Shown in pieces: positions 40,699-49,959 of a stretch of DNA of 64,000 nt (the stretch's first letter is position 1; each line of letters begins with the position of its first letter). Position numbers and translations under genes: made by a program. This stretch comes from Flavobacterium anhuiense. GTDB taxonomy: Bacteria; Bacteroidota; Bacteroidia; Flavobacteriales; Flavobacteriaceae. The stretch covers positions 62,001-126,000 of the forward strand of contig NZ_JUIV01000003.1 of assembly GCF_004151235.1 (NCBI RefSeq), read 5' to 3'. The notes beneath the pieces are model-generated. The model did not search any database and was not told the origin of the DNA. It was given only the letters and a program-made list of their open reading frames with translations.

Positions 40699-43600
40699 TT
40701 TGATTTTCCTGCAATTCCTCCTTCTCTTTATCTTCCTTCTTTTTCTGTTTTTCTTTTTCTTTTCGAAGCTTTTCTTCTCTTATCAGTTCTTTTTCTTTTT
40801 CGGTTCGATGGAAAAGTTCTCTGAATTTATTGTAACTCATCGTGATAATAAAAGCAACACCCGTTTCTATCACCTGTCCTTCTACTGCCACTTGATATTG
40901 ATTTTTTCTGTAGGCACGAACCATATAACGGCCGTCTTTCGTTAATTGATAATCCAAAGCGACATCTCCGGCAATATTGGTACTTTCTTCATTGGCTCTT
41001 TCCGCGCCTTCCACTCCAAAACTGCTTCCAACGGTTACTTTTAGTCTGTCATCCAACAGTTTTTTAGAAACTTCTACATTTAAATCAGTTCTATTTTGCA
41101 TGGTTCCGGAAGTGTAATCTTCAGACGATTCTAAATCAAAATTGACTTCAAAACCTGTAATTAATTCTCCTGCCAAATTATTTAGTTGCTGAGAAAGTAT
41201 TTTGCTCACACTTTGCCTTGCCATTGTTTCGGCACTTATACCACCGCTTTGGCTAGCAAATGGATTTTCGCCCACAAAACGGTTTAATAATAAAAGGGCA
41301 AAAACTTGTTTATTCAATTCTGCAGGATCTTGTTCTAATTGTTTTAATTTACTTTGCGTTGTTGTAACAACATCTGTAGAAACATTATAATTTCCATCTG
41401 GCAATACAATTCCAAATGAAATTTCCGGCTTCATCAATTCGCCATTCATTTTCAATAAAGTCTGAAAAGGAAGCTTCTGTTTATACGTATTTTGAACAGC
41501 TTGTTCCATTCCCGCCAACTGATTTCCAAGTAGATCAATTGGAGCTGCATTTACATTGTAAATTGCTGTAATGTTTACATTTGCCATTGTCGGTTCACCA
41601 TTCCAAGTAATAAAACTGCCTTTCTGGATATCGAATTTTCTTTTAATTCCGTTAAAATTCATTTGATAAGCACCATCCGAAAACTCATATTTCCCAGTCA
41701 GAGTTGTTTTTCCAGACTGGTCGATTCCTCCAACCAATTCAGCTTCTCCTTTTAAGTTCAGATAATCTCCGTTTGACTTATCAATCAGTAAAGTCAATTC
41801 TGCTTCTTTGTCGATCGTAATGGCAACGTTAACGTCCATTCCTTTTAATTCGGATTGATCTAATTTATTCTGAAGATCAACTGTTTGTTTGAGATACATA
41901 TTATCTTCATCCACAAACTCCACAATTCCTTCACGATCCGCAATTGAAGGGTCTGACTGTGGCATTACGACCGTAAACTTGGTTTCTTTATTTATTTTTA
42001 AAGTTCCATCTACAACCGGACTTTCTAAACTTCCTTTAATATTCAATTTAGTATCCAAAAATAAATCTCCGTAGAACAAATCATTATCAACAGCTTTAGA
42101 ATGAATCGCTCTAAAATCGTCAGCTTCAACAAGCAGATTAAAATTGTATTTAACAAAATCTGGGGATTGAATAGTTCCATTCACGAACAGTTCATTATCA
42201 TTTTCATCTAAAAGAGAAAACTTATCAAACGAAATTACTCCTTCATTGAAAGTGATTTTTTCTTGTCCCGTTTTAAAATAGGAATTAAGCTGTGTCACTC
42301 TGAAACCGGCATCATTAAAGTTCAATTCTCCATTCACTTTTGGTGCCGAAGTATTTCCTGTAACTTTAAAATTTCCAGACAAAAAACCTTTCCCTTCGGT
42401 AATATTGCCCATACTGAAACCTTGAATACTTTTGATGTACAGCTTATTAATTGCCATATCTAAATCAAAACTGCCTTCTGCAATTTTATATTCTCCAGTA
42501 AGTTTTACGTCATTGCCTTCATCACTTAAAACGACATTTGCAACAAGGGTATCTTCGGTTTTATTATCAACTTTTATTTCTAAATCGCCGACTTTTTCTC
42601 CTTTAAAAGTAAAATCATCTATTCTTAAATCGGATGTAAAAGTTGGTTTAGTCATTACATTTTCGACCAATGCATTTCCATTTATTAAACCTTGAATCAT
42701 CGATTCATCTTTCGAGACCATATTCATAATGGTTCCCATTTTGAAGTTCACAAAATCAACTTGCAATGGCGCATTATTTTGTGTTCCCTGAGATTGAATC
42801 TTCAATTGGTCACCTTCCTTATTCAAATAAAACTTATTGATATAAAGTCTCTTGTCTCCAAATTCAATTGCGTTTTCGGGATCGACTGTCCATTTATCAT
42901 AATTTAAAACAAAGCTGTCGGCATCGATTTTAAAAATGTTTTTGGAGTCTTCGTGTTTCAGGTTTCCAGCAATAAAATACTGCTGTTTTTCTTTGGCATC
43001 TTTGACTTCTAAGGCATACGTCAGTTCATTATTTTCTACTTTTCCTGACAAACTCGTAAACGGAATTTTAAGCGAGCCGCTTTCTATAGTCGCCACAGAA
43101 ACTAAATATTCCAGCGCATTTTCTTTAGTTTCGATATTTATTCTTCCGTCCGAAATAGTGTTTCCGCCATACACAATTCGCGGAATCGTTCCTTTTACTT
43201 CCAAAGAATCGGCTTGACTGTTATATTTTCCGTTTATGGTAAAAGGCTCTAAAGCTGTGAGTTTTGGCAATAATTTCAAAAGCACAGGATCATTATCTAC
43301 TTTCAAAGTAAAGGACAATCTTTGTTCGTCTGATTCAGCGTTGACTTTTGGATTTTGAAGATTAATGTATTTAGACAATGATTTCTGAAGCGAATTTGCC
43401 AAAGTCGTCAATTTGTATTTTCCAGTCACTTCAGCTTTTAAAAATTGAGACGAAATTTTAATCGAATTACTGTCTTTATCTGCAAACGCAAAAACGCGGA
43501 TAGAATCTAAAACAATTGGTTCTTTGTCCTGTAAAATCTGAATGTTGGATAAAAACACTTTTCCGTTCAAGAAATCTGGATTGCTGTTGGCAATATCAGC

Positions 43601-45772
43601 ATCTACATTTCCGCGAAGTTTCATTGGGCCGGCATGAAGATTCAATTTTTCTAAATCGGCTATATCGAGATTTAATTTCAATTTTACGGTTGGATATTTG
43701 TCTTTTGTATCTCCGCTTGCGGTTAAATTAAAATTCAGATTTGGATCTTCCATTCCAGATTTTACTGCAAAAGATCCGTTTTCGATGTTTCCTTTCAGCG
43801 TTAGATCTTTATACGTATATCTGTTAAAAACTGCTTTCTTAACAATTCCATCAATTACGGCATTTGCCGTTTTCGGGTCTAAACCGTTTCCTTTTACTTT
43901 CGCGTTAAGCGTAATTTTCCCGATGGAATCGTTTTTGATTAATCGCCCCAAATCAAACTCATTTAACGAAACTGTAGCATCGTATTTCTCTCTTTTCTTA
44001 ATGCGCTGATCAAATAAAGCATCAACTTTTGCATTTCCGAAACTGCTATTTAAAGCCAGATTGGTTTTGAAATTCTGAACAGAGCCTTTAAATTTCCCTT
44101 GCAAACTTAATTGAGATGGCAACTGAATATTCTTCGGAATTGTTCCAGCCGGCACAAACATATTAATGTCTTTTGCTGTGCTTGACATCTTTTTAATGTT
44201 CAAATCGTAATAGGCTTTTTCAGCATCTGGCAGTCCGGCTATTTTCCCCGAAAGGGAAACTTTTGTCGTTCCGATACCGCTCATTTCGAATTTGGAAATA
44301 TTCAAATCTTTTACTTTTCCGCTCACACGGCTATCCACGTACAAAATCGCATTCGGATTGCTTTTAAACGGATTTGTATTTTGAAGATCGGGAACAAACA
44401 GTAAAATATCTTTAAAACCAATTTTAGACTGTTTTAAATTGGCATCAAGGGCAAGATTTCCTAAATCTTTCTGAAGTGATTCAAGTGATTTATATTGCGC
44501 TTTAACTTTATCCTGAACGAGAGTCTGCGGTGTTTTTAAATACAGATTTTCTAAAGAAGCATTTTTCGATCCGTAAAAGAAATCGGTTTTGAAAGACTGA
44601 ATCTGCAAACCGCTTTTTTCGTTTATGGTTAACGTTTTAATATTTCCTGAAATTGTATCATTTCCATAGTATAATTTCTCTGCTTTAAAATTGAATTTAT
44701 CCAAATCCAAGTGTGCATAATCAATTCCTTTTGTTTTGGGTTTTGACTGCATATCGTCAAATTTGAAAGCGATATTTTCTAGATTGGTTTCGTTGAGTTT
44801 TACTTTCCAACCTGCTTGTTTTATGGCTGTTGTATCTAAGTCAGGAGCTTGAATCTGCTTATCTTTTACACCAAGACGCAAATTTCCTTTAAGATTTTTA
44901 ACTTCAAAAGTATTAAAATCCAAAAACCGTTTATTAATATTAATCTCATTTACTACTAAATTTAAATTTCCTAAACTGATGCCCGAATTTAATTTGGAAT
45001 CTTTATTACCGTATAAAACATCGATTTTAGACAAAGCTATTTTATCTAGTTTCAGTTTAAAATCTGGACGTTTTGAAACAGTGTCAACGGTTTTAACAGA
45101 AACTTCAGCAATTTTCTCGACAACATCTTGATCTAAAACCACTTTCAATCCATTCAAATTGATATTTGGAATATTAAAATCCATTTGATCCAAATCAAAC
45201 TTTTTAAATTTAGTATCAAAATGCGTCAAGTTTACTTTGATATCATTCTTCGAAAAATTATCTTTAAAATTAAATTTAACCTGATCGAGATTTACTTTAA
45301 CAACCGAAATTTTAAACGGTTTAGCATCGGGATCTTCTACTTTTGGTTCTTTTGATTCAAATGCTTTTATGATATAATCAAAATTGAAAACGCCGTCTTT
45401 GTTTCTGGAAATATTGGCTTTGACATTTTCTAATGAAACCGAATTGATTTCGAGTTCACTGCTTACCAATTTAAAAAGGTCGACATCAACCTCTAATCTT
45501 TTACCAGCCAGCAAAGTATCTTTTTTTTGATCTTCAAAATAAAAACCTTCCAGAACTACATCTTTGGGAAATTTAATTAGAATTTTATCTAAAGAAACTT
45601 TAGTTTTAATCTTACCTTCAAGATAAGTAATCGCTTTGTTCTTAACGAAATTTTGAACTGACGGAACCTGAATTAAGATTATGAGAACTAATAAAAATGC
45701 AACTACAGAAACCACGCACCACATTAAGATACGAAGTGTTTTTTTAAGAAAATAAACTGGTTTCTTATTCAT
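40673..45772 (-). CDS. tamB: TamB (translocation and assembly module; DUF490)
   Basis: A 1699-residue periplasm-spanning protein with an N-terminal membrane anchor (about 13-31, MWCVVSVVAFLLVLIILI), a long beta-helical body of repeated strands (ILKFDKITKLNL-like) and a C-terminal DUF490 domain (LNRFVGENPFASQSGG, TDLNVEVSKKLLDDRLKVTVG). TamB forms a groove for lipid or protein transport to the outer membrane. The last 55 residues are charged (EKELIREEKLRKEKEKQKKK). It lies directly upstream of tamL. Confidence 0.95.
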   Translation of the reverse strand: MNKKPVYFLKKTLRILMWCVVSVVAFLLVLIILIQVPSVQNFVKNKAITYLEGKIKTKVSLDKILIKFPKDVVLEGFYFEDQKKDTLLAGKRLEVDVDLFKLVSSELEINSVSLENVKANISRNKDGVFNFDYIIKAFESKEPKVEDPDAKPFKISVVKVNLDQVKFNFKDNFSKNDIKVNLTHFDTKFKKFDLDQMDFNIPNINLNGLKVVLDQDVVEKIAEVSVKTVDTVSKRPDFKLKLDKIALSKIDVLYGNKDSKLNSGISLGNLNLVVNEININKRFLDFNTFEVKNLKGNLRLGVKDKQIQAPDLDTTAIKQAGWKVKLNETNLENIAFKFDDMQSKPKTKGIDYAHLDLDKFNFKAEKLYYGNDTISGNIKTLTINEKSGLQIQSFKTDFFYGSKNASLENLYLKTPQTLVQDKVKAQYKSLESLQKDLGNLALDANLKQSKIGFKDILLFVPDLQNTNPFKSNPNAILYVDSRVSGKVKDLNISKFEMSGIGTTKVSLSGKIAGLPDAEKAYYDLNIKKMSSTAKDINMFVPAGTIPKNIQLPSQLSLQGKFKGSVQNFKTNLALNSSFGNAKVDALFDQRIKKREKYDATVSLNEFDLGRLIKNDSIGKITLNAKVKGNGLDPKTANAVIDGIVKKAVFNRYTYKDLTLKGNIENGSFAVKSGMEDPNLNFNLTASGDTKDKYPTVKLKLNLDIADLEKLNLHAGPMKLRGNVDADIANSNPDFLNGKVFLSNIQILQDKEPIVLDSIRVFAFADKDSNSIKISSQFLKAEVTGKYKLTTLANSLQKSLSKYINLQNPKVNAESDEQRLSFTLKVDNDPVLLKLLPKLTALEPFTINGKYNSQADSLEVKGTIPRIVYGGNTISDGRINIETKENALEYLVSVATIESGSLKIPFTSLSGKVENNELTYALEVKDAKEKQQYFIAGNLKHEDSKNIFKIDADSFVLNYDKWTVDPENAIEFGDKRLYINKFYLNKEGDQLKIQSQGTQNNAPLQVDFVNFKMGTIMNMVSKDESMIQGLINGNALVENVMTKPTFTSDLRIDDFTFKGEKVGDLEIKVDNKTEDTLVANVVLSDEGNDVKLTGEYKIAEGSFDLDMAINKLYIKSIQGFSMGNITEGKGFLSGNFKVTGNTSAPKVNGELNFNDAGFRVTQLNSYFKTGQEKITFNEGVISFDKFSLLDENDNELFVNGTIQSPDFVKYNFNLLVEADDFRAIHSKAVDNDLFYGDLFLDTKLNIKGSLESPVVDGTLKINKETKFTVVMPQSDPSIADREGIVEFVDEDNMYLKQTVDLQNKLDQSELKGMDVNVAITIDKEAELTLLIDKSNGDYLNLKGEAELVGGIDQSGKTTLTGKYEFSDGAYQMNFNGIKRKFDIQKGSFITWNGEPTMANVNITAIYNVNAAPIDLLGNQLAGMEQAVQNTYKQKLPFQTLLKMNGELMKPEISFGIVLPDGNYNVSTDVVTTTQSKLKQLEQDPAELNKQVFALLLLNRFVGENPFASQSGGISAETMARQSVSKILSQQLNNLAGELITGFEVNFDLESSEDYTSGTMQNRTDLNVEVSKKLLDDRLKVTVGSSFGVEGAERANEESTNIAGDVALDYQLTKDGRYMVRAYRKNQYQVAVEGQVIETGVAFIITMSYNKFRELFHRTEKEKELIREEKLRKEKEKQKKKEDKEKEELQENQIEGNEQKT

Positions 45773-45921
45773 ACGTCAATAAAATCGTTAAGATTAAAAT
45801 TGCTTCTGAAAAAAGCAGGATTAGACATCTTACAAAAATGTAAAATTTAAACCTTAACAATTTACATAATTATGAGGAATTATTCTAAAATTTTATTGCC
45901 AACTGATTTATTAAGACCAAT

Positions 45922-45954
45922 AAAAAAAGCCAAACAATAAAATTATTTGGCTTT
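45922..45954 (-). terminator. Terminator of the 243-residue lipoprotein gene
   Basis: AAAGCCAAA pairs with TTTGGCTTT, followed on the minus strand by TTTTTTT. It lies just downstream of the gene ending at 45985. Confidence 0.8.
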
Positions 45955-45984
45955 AATACTTTCTATTTAATTATATATATTTTT

Positions 45985-46716
45985 CTAATAAGAATATTTA
46001 TTTGTAAAAGCGATTGATTGTCCGTGGTAATAATTAATTTCGGTAGGGAAATTATGGTCATTATAAGTATATGTTATCTCATTGGTGTAACTAGAATTGT
46101 TTGATAAAGTAACAGAATAACTTGTTACATTATTAACCGATGAACTAACTTGCGGCTGTTCCTCAAAGATTTTATTAAATCCTAAAACATTTCTCATCGG
46201 ACTATTTTTATTATCATACTTATATGTTGTTACAGATGATGAAGTTTCATATTTTATGATATTTCCATCCTTTAATGTATAGATGTTCTTTGCAGAAATG
46301 ACTTCTTCTGCCCCAGTTGAAATGGTAATTCTGCTGACTACAAATGAGACAACATCATTAGAAACATAGGTATAAGAATACTTGTCATAATAGTCTCGCC
46401 CTGTTAGTTTTCGCAAATAAGTTGTTAGTTTGCCATCAGTATAACTATACTCATTTGTCAAATCTGAGCTCTCTTTCTTTGTAATTAAATCTCCTTTATA
46501 TGTATATTTTACAACATAATTATCAGAATGGGTACTACTGACAATTTTATTTCCATCAAAAACGAAATCAATAGTCACAGGGCTATCAAGTCTAGAAATA
46601 ATTTGTTTTTTGGGCACTGTACTTGTCTCAGTATTCTGAGGAGTGTCGCTTTCGCTTGAACAAGATGTAAAAATAAATAGCGAAATACAAAGCAAATAAG
46701 TAATTTTTCTCATCAT
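45985..46716 (-). CDS. Surface-type lipoprotein, paralogue 1 of 3
   Basis: A 243-residue lipoprotein: signal MMRKITYLLCISLFIFTSC, Cys19, then SSESDTP. Acidic residues right after the cysteine resemble the Bacteroidota lipoprotein export signal, suggesting surface exposure. The body has repeated short strands (VKYTYKGDLITKKESSDLTN, YKYDNKNSPMRNVLGFNKIF, YTYNDHNFPTEINYYHG) like YD-type repeats. It is paralogous to the proteins at 47883 and 48948. Function unknown. A methionine one codon later is an equally good start. Confidence 0.75.
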   Translation of the reverse strand: MMRKITYLLCISLFIFTSCSSESDTPQNTETSTVPKKQIISRLDSPVTIDFVFDGNKIVSSTHSDNYVVKYTYKGDLITKKESSDLTNEYSYTDGKLTTYLRKLTGRDYYDKYSYTYVSNDVVSFVVSRITISTGAEEVISAKNIYTLKDGNIIKYETSSSVTTYKYDNKNSPMRNVLGFNKIFEEQPQVSSSVNNVTSYSVTLSNNSSYTNEITYTYNDHNFPTEINYYHGQSIAFTNKYSY

Positions 46717-46828
46717 ATTTAAAGGTATTTACTACAAATAAACATAATTTTAAAATCAAAACATAATAATTGTTCGTTTTTATTTTAAATATTTTTAAAA
46801 CAAAACTCAAAAAAGTATTTTTTTACCA

Positions 46829-47788
46829 CTAAAATACAATATGAGGCCATTTTTCTTCAACTTTTTTCATTTTCTGTTGAAGATTAGCTAAAAATTTTTG
46901 GTGCTGTTCTGATTCTGGATTGAAACTGCGATGACGAAGACTTTTTTGGATTTCGTCTACTTCTTTCATTACTTGAACAATTTCTTCTGAAACATAATTT
47001 TCGCTGAAAAGTTTCCAGATGTAATCTATCGCAATCTGATTGGGATGCAACATATCTTCGTTATAAAAACGATAATCACGAAGTTCGTCCATCATGATTT
47101 CGTAGGAAGGGAAATAATTATGAGTTATGAGTTTTGAATTATGAGTTTTTAAAACCTGATGAAGCGCTGTAAATAAATGCGATTTGCTTAATTGGTTTTC
47201 TATAAATCCATCCTTGATATGACGAACCGGAGAAATTGTGAAAATGAAATTGATATTGGGATTTAAAGTCTGAATGGCTTCAATTGTATTTTGAATGCTT
47301 TGCTGAATTGTTTCTGCTGACAATAGTTCTTTCGAAAATTGTTTTTGAGGCACTTTATGGCAATTGGCTACAATTTCATCTTTTTCGAGATTTCTATAAA
47401 TCCAAGAAGTTCCAAAAGTAATGATAATATGGGTCGCTTCTTTAAGTTGTTTGTTTGTTTCTGTTACAGCTTTATTGAGAGTTTCTAATAGTTCCTGACG
47501 ATCAGAATTGCTTAAATCTGAATGTACTTCAAAGCTATGCCAACGCTCGTTATGGAAGAAAACATCTTTTTCTTCAAACCATTCTTGTTTAGAAATTCTC
47601 CTAAATAATTTTTCAATTGAAACCGGATTAAAAATAATCCCAAACGGATTGGTTTCGTTCTGAAATTTAAAATAATCAAATTTCTCAGCCATATTTTCTG
47701 CAAAACAAGACCCAATAGAAAGTATTTTCGAATTATAATCGATTGGCAAACTACTTTTTGAAATGGGTATTTGGGTTCTGAATTGCAT
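46829..47788 (-). CDS. GSCFA-domain protein
   Basis: I start at the ATG at 47788, because MQFRTQIPISK is the common family beginning; an upstream ATG at 47818 adds ten residues. The 319-residue protein has the family namesake SIGSCFAENMAEKF, then GTSWIYRN, FTISPVRHIKDG and a late DMLHPNQIAIDYIW, all consistent with an SGNH/GDSL-type hydrolase with a serine in GSCFA and histidine in HPN. Substrate unknown. An insert THNSKLITHNY encoded by a TTATGAG-type repeat lies at residues about 213-225. Confidence 0.88.
   Translation of the reverse strand: MQFRTQIPISKSSLPIDYNSKILSIGSCFAENMAEKFDYFKFQNETNPFGIIFNPVSIEKLFRRISKQEWFEEKDVFFHNERWHSFEVHSDLSNSDRQELLETLNKAVTETNKQLKEATHIIITFGTSWIYRNLEKDEIVANCHKVPQKQFSKELLSAETIQQSIQNTIEAIQTLNPNINFIFTISPVRHIKDGFIENQLSKSHLFTALHQVLKTHNSKLITHNYFPSYEIMMDELRDYRFYNEDMLHPNQIAIDYIWKLFSENYVSEEIVQVMKEVDEIQKSLRHRSFNPESEQHQKFLANLQQKMKKVEEKWPHIVF
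47113..47152. repeat. ATTATGAGTTATGAG repeat inside the GSCFA gene
   Basis: Three degenerate copies of (A)TTATGAG(T)T(T) occur in 40 bp, a word also found in the spacers at 3376 and 58242. Read on the minus strand, it encodes THNSKLITHNY. Confidence 0.75.
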
Positions 47789-47833
47789 GATTTCGAATTT
47801 AAACACGAATTTCATCAATTTTAACCAATAAAA

Positions 47834-47860
47834 AAACCAAATACAAAAAGTATTTGGTTT
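47834..47860 (-). terminator. Terminator after the 265-residue lipoprotein gene
   Basis: AAACCAAATAC pairs with GTATTTGGTTT around an A-rich loop, with a T run on the minus strand. It lies between GSCFA and the lipoprotein gene. Confidence 0.8.
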
Positions 47861-47882
47861 CTATAATAAAATATGCTTTTAA

Positions 47883-48680
47883 TTAATAAGTGTATTCATA
47901 AGATTCAGCAGCTGTGATTCCGTCTCTTTTGAAGTTGGTAATCTTTGAAGGGAAATTATTTGCATCATATACGATTTCGCTCTTGTACACATTTGGTGTT
48001 TCATTTGAGTAAGATGCTGTATACTTAACAATATTGTTCACAGAGCTATACACAGAACCTTCACCTTCACTATGATCTATTAGAAAATTGAATCCTGTAA
48101 TGTTTTTGTATGGACTGTTTTTATTGTCATATTCATATTGAGCTGTAAATACACTACCTGATTGTGAATCTGTTTGTACACTTTTAACTAGATTTCCGTT
48201 CGCAAAAGTTAACACTTCAGAATAATTACTTTTTGTTTCTGTATTACCATTAATATTGTAGCGCTCTCTTGTTACTGTTCCATCTGCGTTATGCGTAAAT
48301 ACTATTCTGCTATTGTATTCACCATTAGGAAATGCTGTCGAAAAAGCTTCTGCATATGTATACTCTGTAAGCTTTCCGTTTGTATACTTATAAGTTGTTA
48401 CGTCACTAATAATGTCTTTACCGCTTTCAGTATCATAATTAGTTTCTTTTACCACAAGGTTACCATCATAAGTATAGTCAGTTCTTCCTGTTTCATCTTT
48501 TATGCTTACAATTTTAGTACCATTGTAAGTTGCTACACGAGTAGAATTCTCTGAAGGATATGCTACACTAGAATATTTAATTGTTTTTGGCAAAATAGCA
48601 CTTTCTTCTTTATTATCATCACTTGAACAAGATGCTAAAACTAGTGCTAAAGCACCAAAAAGACATAATAATTTTTTCAT
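47883..48680 (-). CDS. Surface-type lipoprotein, paralogue 2 of 3
   Basis: A 265-residue lipoprotein: signal MKKLLCLFGALALVLASC, Cys18, then SSDDNKEE, an acidic lipoprotein export-like signal. Its body is a series of YD-like strands (IKDETGRTDYTYDGNLVVKE, AQYEYDNKNSPYKNITGFNF, EIVYDANNFPSKITNF) matching those of the other two paralogues. Function unknown; a surface lipoprotein is inferred. A TACGTTTG -7 box on the minus strand lies at 48709-48716. Confidence 0.78.
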   Translation of the reverse strand: MKKLLCLFGALALVLASCSSDDNKEESAILPKTIKYSSVAYPSENSTRVATYNGTKIVSIKDETGRTDYTYDGNLVVKETNYDTESGKDIISDVTTYKYTNGKLTEYTYAEAFSTAFPNGEYNSRIVFTHNADGTVTRERYNINGNTETKSNYSEVLTFANGNLVKSVQTDSQSGSVFTAQYEYDNKNSPYKNITGFNFLIDHSEGEGSVYSSVNNIVKYTASYSNETPNVYKSEIVYDANNFPSKITNFKRDGITAAESYEYTY

Positions 48681-48708
48681 TTTGATTTGGTTAAAATTCT
48701 TAATGGTG

Positions 48709-48716
48709 CAAACGTA
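48709..48716 (-). promoter_or_regulatory. -7 promoter box of lipoprotein paralogue 2
   Basis: TACGTTTG on the minus strand, about 28 nt upstream of the start, fits TAnnTTTG. The -33 region has CAAA-rich sequence but not at the preferred distance. Confidence 0.5.
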
Positions 48717-48910
48717 CCATAACCAAACATCAAATCCTTACGGGATTCCATATTTAGAATGCAAATACCATTTAAACATTTCTCAAAACACTAAAAACAA
48801 ACCACATGATATTAAAATTTCTCGCAAAAAAAATATTTAAAAAGTAAAAACAAGCATAAAAAAATGTTTGTTCTCATTTTTTAATTATTCAAGAACCAAA
48901 TTATAGATGC

Positions 48911-48944
48911 AAAAAAAAAATCAAATACAGAAATATTTGGTTTT
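48911..48944 (-). terminator. Terminator after lipoprotein paralogue 3
   Basis: AAACCAAATATTT and a near-complement AAATCAAATAC pair with one or two mismatches, followed by ten T on the minus strand. The arms resemble the terminators of the other two paralogues. Confidence 0.65.
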
Positions 48945-48947
48945 ACA

Positions 48948-49727
48948 TTATTTATATAGATACTTTGTAATAGTTGTTTCTTCTTTACCTCCCTTATAAT
49001 ATGTTTCTATATATGGGTAATTATTAGAATCATATTCATATTTTTTAATTTCTATATAAGTACCAGAATTATCAGAAAAACTACTTAAATGATTATTAAA
49101 AGATGACCTTTCATCATTTATTAATAAATTCATCCCTACTATATTTTTAAATGGTGAGTTCTTATTATCATAGACATAGATTACTGTAGACGAAGGAATC
49201 CCTGTTTTGGTATTTACATTTATTCTTTTTACCCTATTCCCATCTTTAACTCTAAACAAGGAAAAATAATCATCTTCTGTTTCGACATTAGTTAAATAAT
49301 GAGTACTATACCTTTGTTCCTTAATTAATGTGTCGCCCAAATAAGTGTAAACTGCTCTTAAATTAATTCTAGTGGGATATGATGATAAATTGTCCAGATA
49401 TTTAATCGATGTCAATTTTCCATTTGTATATGAATATAACTCCTCATTAACTTTATCTTCCTTACCTTGTACTATATTATAGTAGGCTTTTCTTGTAATC
49501 AAATTATCCTCATAATAATAGTAAATTTTAAACTTTTTATAAGTTATGCTTTTAATTTTCATATCATCGTAGGAAACAAAAGCGGTATCAGAACTAAATC
49601 CAGGATCAATAGATATTATGGCTTTAGGCAATACCGCTTTATCGTCTTCGGTATTGTCGCTTTCATTACTTGAACAAGAAAAAAAAGTAAAAGCTAAAAT
49701 TAAAAAAGAGAATAATTTATTTTTCAT
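48948..49727 (-). CDS. Surface-type lipoprotein, paralogue 3 of 3
   Basis: A 259-residue lipoprotein: signal MKNKLFSFLILAFTFFSC, Cys18, followed by SSNESDNTEDD, another acidic export-type signal. The body shows the same YD-like strands (IYYYYEDNLITRKAYYN, IYVYDNKNSPFKNIVGMNLL, YDSNNYPYIETYYKG). It is the most divergent of the three. Function unknown. It is the leftmost transcribed member of the group of three on the minus strand. Confidence 0.75.
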   Translation of the reverse strand: MKNKLFSFLILAFTFFSCSSNESDNTEDDKAVLPKAIISIDPGFSSDTAFVSYDDMKIKSITYKKFKIYYYYEDNLITRKAYYNIVQGKEDKVNEELYSYTNGKLTSIKYLDNLSSYPTRINLRAVYTYLGDTLIKEQRYSTHYLTNVETEDDYFSLFRVKDGNRVKRINVNTKTGIPSSTVIYVYDNKNSPFKNIVGMNLLINDERSSFNNHLSSFSDNSGTYIEIKKYEYDSNNYPYIETYYKGGKEETTITKYLYK

Positions 49728-49925
49728 TTGGCAAATATTTAGATTACCGACAAAAATATAATAAAAAACTCACAAATAAAATTATTCAGCTATTTAAAAA
49801 GATAGAAAAAATATTTGCATACGTTTATATGGCTATTGTAAAATAAACTGCACCATATATAAAAGTAAATAAAAAAATTACATTTTTAATAACAAAAACC
49901 AACTCTAGAAACTAAAACAATTCCT

Positions 49926-49933
49926 TATTTTTG
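49926..49933 (+). promoter_or_regulatory. -7 promoter box of the ABC exporter gene
   Basis: TATTTTTG followed by CA, 26 nt before the start, fits TAnnTTTG. No clear -33 TTG is visible. Confidence 0.5.
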
Positions 49934-49959
49934 CATCTTCCATTTTTTTAAAATCTTAT

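Noticed and set aside
40682..44009. Many plus-strand open frames across tamL and tamB
   Set aside because: All are antisense to the long tamB and tamL genes, have low-complexity Phe/Leu/Ser-rich translations and match no family.
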